Source: Rudanella sp.
GTDB taxonomy: Bacteria > Bacteroidota > Bacteroidia > Cytophagales > Spirosomataceae
Assembly: GCA_026785985.1 (NCBI GenBank)
Contig: JAJAYX010000141.1
Span: 1-9,301 of the forward strand
DNA length: 9,301 nt
Reading direction: 5' to 3'
Under the pieces are notes generated by a model. The model was not told where the DNA came from. It made no database searches and was given only the letters and a program-made list of their open reading frames with translations. Position 1 is the stretch's first letter. Every line of letters starts with the position of its first letter. Made by a program: the position numbers and the translations under genes. Of the stretch, positions 1-5,119 are shown in pieces.

Positions 1-720
1 GATGAAGCCACGCCATCATTTTTGATTAAACTTGGTCGCAATACCAGTGCAAAGCCCGGTGATACAGTGAATGAATTACAGGCGTGGCTGGCGAAAAACC
101 CGCGTATTGAACTCGCAGAAAATTGCTTAAATCCAATTCTGGAGAAATTCTTTTTGGAATTGTCGCTTGCAGGGGAATCCAAATCGCCCATTTCTCTTAG
201 AACAAAAGCTGGCGTTCAAATCCCTAACAACACCCTCAGCACCGGCACCCGCCAACTTTTGGCCACCGCCATCCCGATTTACAAATTTGACACAAAAGAC
301 ACCGTCATTCTTTTCGATGAACCCGAACGCTCACTTTTCCCCGACGTTCAGCGGGAGTTGGTGAGATACTATACGGGTTTGGCTCCCGATGCCCAGTTTT
401 TCTTTGCCACGCACTCACCCATTATTGCGGCTGCGTTTGAGCCGTGCGAACGATTCATTTTATATTTTGATGAAAACGGCGAAGTAAAGTTTCATAATGG
501 TGTAGCACCAGAAGGCGATGATCCAAATGATATCCTACGTCAAGACTTTGGCATGGAATATTTGATGCTGCAAAAGGGACTCGAAGAATATGAGCGATAC
601 CGTCAACTTGCTATGCAAATCCGAGTGGAAACAGATGAGGAAAAGAAAAATCAATTGATTTTTGAGCGTCTCGAATTAGGTAATCGTTACAACTTTGCTG
701 GACAATATGCGAAGAATTGA
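1..720 (+). CDS. AAA/ABC-type ATPase, PtuA-like (Septu defence), 5' partial
   Basis: The reading frame is open from base 1, so the N-terminus and Walker A lie outside the window; 239 residues are visible. Counting from the first visible codon, an ABC-like signature LSTGTRQ lies near residues 79-85, a Walker B motif VILFDEPE near 102-109, a D-loop-like SLFPD just after it, and an H-loop FFFATHSP near 133-140. A charged, probably helical tail rich in E, R and K follows. This order is typical of SMC/OLD-like ATPases used in anti-phage systems. The TTG at 22 is internal, not a start. The gene overlaps a downstream HNH nuclease gene by 14 bp, the arrangement of ptuA-ptuB in Septu and in some retrons. 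In those systems the ATPase complexes with the nuclease and controls it. The ATPase assignment is firm; the Septu assignment is inferred from the pairing. Confidence 0.78.
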   Translation, partial: DEATPSFLIKLGRNTSAKPGDTVNELQAWLAKNPRIELAENCLNPILEKFFLELSLAGESKSPISLRTKAGVQIPNNTLSTGTRQLLATAIPIYKFDTKDTVILFDEPERSLFPDVQRELVRYYTGLAPDAQFFFATHSPIIAAAFEPCERFILYFDENGEVKFHNGVAPEGDDPNDILRQDFGMEYLMLQKGLEEYERYRQLAMQIRVETDEEKKNQLIFERLELGNRYNFAGQYAKN

Positions 721-1297
721 TAAGCCAAGTGATTCGAAGATTTTGCTTGACAAGCTGTTGTATAAAGTTAAAGGAGATAACAAAAAAATAGCCGAAACTC
801 TTTGTACAGAGCAAAATAATATTTGTGCGTATACAGAAACCTATTTAGGCCGCACCGACAAGAAGGATATTGAGCATTTCAACCCCACTTTAAAAAGTAC
901 AGAGGCTGATAGTTATCAGAACTGGTTTCTCGTAAAAGCCCAATGGAACAGTGAAAAAGCGGTTAAGTGGGATTCGTATCAACCTATTCTCCATCCAACT
1001 GATAGTGAGTTTGAAAAGCGTGTTGTTTATTTCGATAGTGAATATATTACCGCTTCTCCTATTGACCAAGAAGCTAACAATCTAATTAAGCTGTTGAAAT
1101 TAGATGATCCTGAGTTAGCTATTGAACGCAGAAGTTATTTGGAAAATCTGAAAGAGACTCTTGAGCTTTCTGGTAAGCCTGGTCAACAGTACATCGACGA
1201 TTTGCTTAAAACCAGGCCCAGTTTAGTTTATTTCATCCGCGCCATACAGGAAGAACTTCACATTCGAGTCAATTTTGACCTGCTGAAAACCAAATGA
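707..1297 (+). CDS. HNH endonuclease, PtuB-like (Septu or retron effector)
   Basis: The protein has 196 residues from the ATG at 707. An in-frame TTG at 695 would add four residues, but ATG is preferred. Near the N-terminus it carries CAYTE (residues 40-44), then DIEHFNP (54-60, with H57 as the probable general base), then N72 and N81 with K84 in QWNSEK. This is the spaced H-N-N pattern of HNH nucleases of the TIGR02646/PtuB type. The downstream segments QPILHP and LIKLLKLDDPEL, followed by an ER-rich helix, also fit that family. The second Cys of the usual CxxC knuckle is Thr here. PtuB cleaves nucleic acid under control of the PtuA ATPase, which fits the overlapping upstream gene. Base composition is low: by hand count 39 of 120 bases at 721-840 are G or C. 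No Shine-Dalgarno is visible, as is usual in Bacteroidota. Confidence 0.8.
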   Translation: MRRIDKPSDSKILLDKLLYKVKGDNKKIAETLCTEQNNICAYTETYLGRTDKKDIEHFNPTLKSTEADSYQNWFLVKAQWNSEKAVKWDSYQPILHPTDSEFEKRVVYFDSEYITASPIDQEANNLIKLLKLDDPELAIERRSYLENLKETLELSGKPGQQYIDDLLKTRPSLVYFIRAIQEELHIRVNFDLLKTK

Positions 1298-2466
1298 CCG
1301 ACCTTAAAAAACGCCATATCGCCATTCTCGGCTCCACCGGCTCCATTGGCACACAGGCTATTGACGTAGTGCTGTCCCACCCCGATCTGTTTGTGGTGGA
1401 AGTACTCACGGCCAATTCCAACGCGGATTTACTGATTGAACAGGCCGCACTCGTTCGCCCCAATGTGGTCGTGATTTGTGATGAATCGCGCTATAATCAG
1501 GTCTTTGCCGCCCTTGATCCGTTGGGTATCAAGGTCTATGCCGGGGCCGCTGCGGTGGCTTCGGTGGTGCAGATGGACAACATCGAGATAGTGCTGACCG
1601 CAATGGTTGGCTATGCGGGCTTGTTGCCCACCATAAAAGCCATCGAAGCGGGCAAAGCCATTGCCTTGGCCAACAAAGAAACGCTGGTGGTGGCCGGCGA
1701 ACTTATCACGCAGCTTGCCGCCGAAAAGGGCGTGAATATCTACCCCGTCGATTCGGAACACTCGGCCATTTTTCAGTGCCTCGTGGGGGAGTTTCATAAC
1801 CCTATCGAAAAGATCATTCTGACTGCATCGGGTGGGCCGTTTCGGGGGAAAGACCGGGCGTTTCTGGAAACCGTTACCAAAGCGCAGGCCCTGAAACACC
1901 CCAACTGGACAATGGGAGCCAAAATCACTATCGACTCGGCCACGCTGATGAACAAGGGGTTGGAGGTGATCGAAGCTAAGTGGTTGTTTGGGTTGAGGCC
2001 CGATCAGATCGAGGTGGTGGTGCATCCGCAGAGTATTATTCACTCGCTGGTGCAGTTTGAAGATGGGAGCCTGAAAGCGCAAATGGGCCTGCCCGACATG
2101 CGCCTGCCCATTCAGTATGCCCTTGCCTACCCGAACCGATTAAGATCGGACTTTCCACGTTTTGATTTCAGGCAATTTCCATCGCTTACGTTTGAGCAAC
2201 CTGACATCGAAACCTTCCGAAATTTGAAGGTGGCGTTCGAGGCAATGGCGCGGGGTGGCAATGCTCCCTGTGTTGTAAATGCGGCTAATGAAGTAGCGGT
2301 GGATGCGTTTTTGCACGACCGGGTCAGTTTCCTCGGCATCTCCGATGTGATTGAAGCTTGTCTTGATCAGGTGAGCTTTGTGAGCAAGCCCGTTTATGAC
2401 GATTACGTTCGGACCGATGAAGAAACCCGCCGGGTAGCTTCGGAACGAATCAAAAGTTTAGTTTAA
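1294..2466 (+). CDS. dxr: 1-deoxy-D-xylulose 5-phosphate reductoisomerase
   Basis: This cytosolic enzyme of the MEP pathway converts DXP to 2-C-methyl-D-erythritol 4-phosphate using NADPH and a divalent metal; fosmidomycin is its known inhibitor. The protein has 390 residues, close to the E. coli length. The NADPH-binding GSTGSIG is at residues 13-19 and NKET at 127-130. The metal-binding D153, S154 and E155 lie in VDSEHSA, with the second cluster N220, K221 and E224 in LMNKGLE. The flexible-loop H202-P-N-W is intact. ATG 1294 places the Rossmann glycine loop the usual distance from the N-terminus. It overlaps the stop of the HNH gene as ATGA, so translation may be coupled. By hand count 36 of 60 bases at 1681-1740 are G or C, far above the gene upstream. 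No promoter of its own is convincing. Confidence 0.97.
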   Translation: MTDLKKRHIAILGSTGSIGTQAIDVVLSHPDLFVVEVLTANSNADLLIEQAALVRPNVVVICDESRYNQVFAALDPLGIKVYAGAAAVASVVQMDNIEIVLTAMVGYAGLLPTIKAIEAGKAIALANKETLVVAGELITQLAAEKGVNIYPVDSEHSAIFQCLVGEFHNPIEKIILTASGGPFRGKDRAFLETVTKAQALKHPNWTMGAKITIDSATLMNKGLEVIEAKWLFGLRPDQIEVVVHPQSIIHSLVQFEDGSLKAQMGLPDMRLPIQYALAYPNRLRSDFPRFDFRQFPSLTFEQPDIETFRNLKVAFEAMARGGNAPCVVNAANEVAVDAFLHDRVSFLGISDVIEACLDQVSFVSKPVYDDYVRTDEETRRVASERIKSLV

Positions 2467-2531
2467 GCGTTTCTAAGATGTCATCTCTACACCGTTTCTC
2501 ACAAAAAAACGTACCGAGGCTTTTGCTTCAT

Positions 2532-2539
2532 TATTTTTG
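2532..2539 (+). promoter_or_regulatory. candidate -7 box upstream of hicB-like gene
   Basis: TATTTTTG matches the Bacteroidota sigma-ABfr -7 consensus TAnnTTTG exactly and ends 32 bp before the start codon at 2572, leaving a short leader. No good TTTG -33 box lies at the expected distance of about 19 bp upstream, so the call rests on the -7 match and position. The rest of the dxr-hicB gap (2467-2571) shows no clear terminator. Confidence 0.4.
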
Positions 2540-2571
2540 CGGAAAGTCAATCAAAAACGACCGCCACTTTT

Positions 2572-2787
2572 ATGAACGAACTTATTTTTCAAGTAGAACC
2601 AGACATTGACGGGGGGTACGTGGCGCGCGCAAAACTGATTGGAGGCTCAATTATTACTCAGGGAGATACGCTGGATGAATTGAAAGAGATGATTCGGGAT
2701 GCAGTATCCGGTTATTTCTTTGATAAACCCGAAGCCATTCCTCAGCAAATTCGCCTTCAAATCAACGAAGTATTTGCGTTGGCTTAA
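2572..2787 (+). CDS. hicB: HicB-family antitoxin (small, RNase H-like fold)
   Basis: The protein has 71 residues. It opens with a beta strand (ELIFQVEPDIDGGYVA), followed by IGGSIITQGDTLDELKEMIRDAV, the usual HicB pattern of a strand, G-rich turn, strand and then helix. About 70 residues is enough for this domain only; there is no C-terminal helix-turn-helix or ribbon-helix-helix. HicB antitoxins bind and block the HicA mRNA interferase. The next reading frame, 8 bp downstream, is a broken hicA, which supports the call and leaves this antitoxin without an intact local partner. The pair lies between dxr and rseP, genes that are usually neighbours. A candidate promoter lies 32 bp upstream of the start. 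Some databases label such short proteins 2-oxoisovalerate dehydrogenase subunit, a naming error carried between entries. Confidence 0.8.
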   Translation: MNELIFQVEPDIDGGYVARAKLIGGSIITQGDTLDELKEMIRDAVSGYFFDKPEAIPQQIRLQINEVFALA

Positions 2788-2795
2788 GTTGTTCA

Positions 2796-3044
2796 ATGAA
2801 AATCCCCAGAGATTTAAACGGAGACGAATTAGCCCGGCGTTTGCAACGTTATGAGTATGCTCTACATCATCAAACAGGCAGTCACATCATCTTGAAAACA
2901 CTGCAAAATGGATAGCACACACTCAGTGTTCCTAACCATAAACCCTTGAAAATTGGCACGTTGAATGCTTTGTTCGACGATATTGCCGATCACTTAGGAC
3001 TTGATAAACAAACTGTGGCAGAGCGGTTGCTCAGTCGCAAATAG
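2796..3044 (+). pseudogene. hicA: hicA-like mRNA interferase toxin, broken by in-frame TAG
   Basis: From ATG 2796 one frame reads 82 codons to TAG 3042, interrupted only by a TAG at 2913-2915 (codon 40). The first part starts MKIPRDLNGDELARRL and contains QTGSHIIL, with the HicA catalytic-type His as H30. The second part reads HTLSVPNHKPLKIGTL and ends in a helix, VAERLLSRK. Together they match a full-length HicA (dsRBD-like fold) with no frameshift. One base change from CAG or GAG would explain the stop. The 39-residue product would lack the third strand and last helix, so it should be inactive. HicA toxins cleave mRNA; loss of activity would leave hicB as an orphan. Amber readthrough or a sequencing error are alternatives. 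The remnant ends 18 bp before rseP. Confidence 0.8.
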
Positions 3045-3062
3045 CTTACAAAAAACGACAAC

Positions 3063-4379
3063 ATGGAAGTATTAGTAATGGCCGGGCAGCTCATTTTGGG
3101 GTTGTCGCTTTTGGTTGGATTGCACGAGTTGGGCCACATGGTGGCGGCTCGTATGTTTGGGATGCGTGTGGAGCAGTATTTTATAGGCTTTCCCCCCAAA
3201 GTGTTTAGCATTAAGCGGGGCGACACTGAATATGGCCTTGGTGCTATTCCGCTGGGGGGCTTCGTCAAAATTTCAGGCATGATCGACGAGTCGCTGGATA
3301 CGGCTTCGATGAAAGCCGAACCTCAGCCGTATGAGTTTCGGGCCAAACCAGCCTGGCAACGCCTGATTGTTATGCTCGGTGGCATTATTGTCAATGTGAT
3401 CGTTGGCATTATTATTTTCGTGTTGCTGACCTACAAAAACGGCAATACGTATCTGCCTGCCAGCGAAGCCAAATATGTCATTGTTGCCTATGATCTGGCC
3501 CAGCAAATTGGCCTGAAAACGGGAGATAAGATCGTGAAGGTCAATGGCAAGCCCTACAAAGATTTCAATGATATTCGGAGCACGGATGTATTTCTGAACG
3601 ACAACAGTTCCTACACCGTCGACCGCAATGGCGAGTTAATCACCATTGATGTACCGAATGATTTTATCGACAAGTTGGCCGATAAAAAGAGCGCAGGTGC
3701 GTTTGTCGAGCCGATTCAGCCATTTAAGGTGGGTGAACTTGAACCGGGTAAACCAGCCATCAAAGCCGGTCTGAAAACGGGTGATGTCATTACGAGTGTG
3801 AACGGAAAGCCCGTTCGGTTCTACCACGAATTTGGGGAGATTACCAGTAAGTCGAAAAATCAGGTAGTTGCGCTGGGAATCAACCGGGGTGGCCAGCCAA
3901 TCAACTTAAACGTGAAATTGACATCGGAAGGAAAACTTGGTTTCTATGCGGTGAATATGCTCAAGACTGTAACCGAAGACTACACATTTGGCCAGGCATT
4001 GCGCGTTGGCACAGGACGGGCCTTTCAGGTGGTTTACGATAACATCAAGGGCTTTGGCAAGATTTTCCGGGGCGACGTTTCACCGTCTAAAGCGTTAAGT
4101 GGTCCCATCGGCATTGCTCAGAACCTGTTTGGTGGCGTTTGGGTTTGGGATCGTTTCTGGACGGTAACGGGCCTGTTATCAATGGCTCTGGCGTTTATGA
4201 ATGCCCTGCCGATTCCTGCCCTTGACGGTGGACACGCCACGATTCTGTTGTATGAAATTGTGTCGGGTCGCAAGCCATCGGATCAATTTCTTGAAGCGTC
4301 GCAGAAAGTGGGGATGGTGCTTCTGTTGGGGTTGATGGCCTTTGCTATTTTCAATGATGTTTTCAAAGCCGTTTTTTAA
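3063..4379 (+). CDS. rseP: RIP metalloprotease RseP (site-2 protease, M50)
   Basis: The protein has 438 residues. This inner-membrane zinc protease cuts transmembrane segments of anti-sigma factors and remnant signal peptides during regulated intramembrane proteolysis. The zinc motif HELGH is at residues 21-25 inside the first membrane segment. A second hydrophobic segment spans about 101-124. Two PDZ-like regions follow (about 135-200 and 222-290), each with a KTGDxIxxVNGKP core. The third zinc ligand lies in the NALPIPALDGGH block (380-391, D388), and a last membrane segment lies near 415-435. All catalytic elements are present. ATG 3063 gives the short N-terminus usual for the family; ATG 3078 would also be possible. 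It lies downstream of dxr, as is common in Bacteroidota, but is separated from it here by hicB and hicA. It is followed after one base by a DUF6702 gene. Confidence 0.96.
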   Translation: MEVLVMAGQLILGLSLLVGLHELGHMVAARMFGMRVEQYFIGFPPKVFSIKRGDTEYGLGAIPLGGFVKISGMIDESLDTASMKAEPQPYEFRAKPAWQRLIVMLGGIIVNVIVGIIIFVLLTYKNGNTYLPASEAKYVIVAYDLAQQIGLKTGDKIVKVNGKPYKDFNDIRSTDVFLNDNSSYTVDRNGELITIDVPNDFIDKLADKKSAGAFVEPIQPFKVGELEPGKPAIKAGLKTGDVITSVNGKPVRFYHEFGEITSKSKNQVVALGINRGGQPINLNVKLTSEGKLGFYAVNMLKTVTEDYTFGQALRVGTGRAFQVVYDNIKGFGKIFRGDVSPSKALSGPIGIAQNLFGGVWVWDRFWTVTGLLSMALAFMNALPIPALDGGHATILLYEIVSGRKPSDQFLEASQKVGMVLLLGLMAFAIFNDVFKAVF

Positions 4380-4380
4380 A

Positions 4381-4932
4381 ATGCTTTTTAACCGCGAAGA
4401 TGCCAACAATACGCAACGTGAGCAAAAGAAAAACTTGCGCATCTTGCGACTCCTTTGCCTCTTTGTGGTTCCCCTTTTATCGCATTCGGCCCATGAATAT
4501 CATGCCAGCGTGACCAACATGCAGTACAACCCCAAAGAGCGGGTTTTTGAGGTTAGTGTCAGGATGTTCACGGATGATTTGGAGAAGACCCTGACTCGGG
4601 AGAATGGCGGACAGCGTGTCATCTTCGATAAGAAGTATGAAAAAAATAACGATCATTTATTAGAAAAATATATTCGCAAACATTTTGCGTTGCAAACAGC
4701 TCAGAAGCAGCGTAAAGCGTTTAATTATGTTGGCCACGAGACAGAAGCCGATGCGCAATGGGTTTACCTTGAATTACCTTACCCCGAACCGTTTCAGGGT
4801 GTAAACATACAGCAAAGTGTACTGTTGGATATGTTCGATGATCAGGTCAACTTAGTGACAATCAATTACAATTCTCAAAAAAAAACGCTGCTTTTTAGAA
4901 AAAATCAAACCGTACAAGCGATTAGTTTATGA
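4381..4932 (+). CDS. DUF6702 family secreted protein
   Basis: The protein has 183 residues from ATG 4381, one base after the rseP stop. In-frame ATGs at 4342, 4354 and 4357 would overlap rseP and are less likely. A long charged n-region (residues 1-20) precedes a hydrophobic stretch ending VVPLLSHSA, so signal peptidase would probably cut after A37; there is no lipobox. The mature part starts HEYHASVTNMQYN and contains VSVRMFTDDLEKTLT, then a YVGHETEADAQWVYLE segment and a C-terminal strand region. These match the DUF6702 pattern of Bacteroidota, whose function is unknown; it is probably periplasmic. Tight spacing suggests co-transcription with rseP. Residues 4-30 are encoded by an imperfect palindrome (4390-4470), so the signal peptide may derive partly from a repeat element. 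Confidence 0.8.
   Translation: MLFNREDANNTQREQKKNLRILRLLCLFVVPLLSHSAHEYHASVTNMQYNPKERVFEVSVRMFTDDLEKTLTRENGGQRVIFDKKYEKNNDHLLEKYIRKHFALQTAQKQRKAFNYVGHETEADAQWVYLELPYPEPFQGVNIQQSVLLDMFDDQVNLVTINYNSQKKTLLFRKNQTVQAISL
4390..4470. repeat. imperfect palindromic element inside the DUF6702 5' end
   Basis: The 27-bp arms at 4390-4416 and 4444-4470 are inverted copies matching at 19 of 27 positions by hand alignment. Both arm ends are well conserved: AACC outside and CGCAA inside. The arms flank a 27-bp centre, making 81 bp in all. The theme AACCGCxAAGA...CGCAA resembles interspersed repeats I recall from many bacterial genomes, including Bacteroidota; no search was made. It is in frame with the gene and encodes exactly 27 codons (residues 4-30). 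Confidence 0.55.
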
Positions 4933-4969
4933 AAACAGGCTTGGGTTAGTGATTCGACAACTTCAACCG

Positions 4970-4977
4970 TATTTTTG
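4970..4977 (+). promoter_or_regulatory. candidate -7 box upstream of lon
   Basis: TATTTTTG is a perfect match to TAnnTTTG in the 187-bp gap between the DUF6702 gene and lon. The best upstream element is TTAG at 4946-4949, 20 bp away, a weak -33 box. Transcription would start near 4984 and leave a leader of about 135 bases. No CIRCE or other known heat-shock operator was seen in the gap. Confidence 0.45.
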
Positions 4978-5119
4978 CATTGGTTACTCAACTCTGTGCG
5001 TAGCGTCATAAGTTTATTAGCTATTGGCACGTAGCTTGCAACTGTATACTGTCCTACTCATCAATCCGTAGATTCACCCACAAGTGCCTTGAAATGCTGT
5101 CAGTTTGGCAGATTCCCTT

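Noticed and set aside
1270..1277. CAATTTTG as a private dxr promoter inside the HNH gene
   Set aside because: It matches the -7 consensus at all but the first base, but lacks a -33 box and would leave almost no leader before the start at 1294.
1429..2082. 217-codon open frame on the minus strand inside dxr
   Set aside because: It lies wholly within dxr, shows no recognisable domain, and is explained by the GC-rich coding strand.
2913..2921. Programmed amber readthrough in hicA
   Set aside because: The downstream bases CAC ACA do not match the known CAR-YYA readthrough context and no stimulatory structure is evident; a nonsense mutation is simpler.
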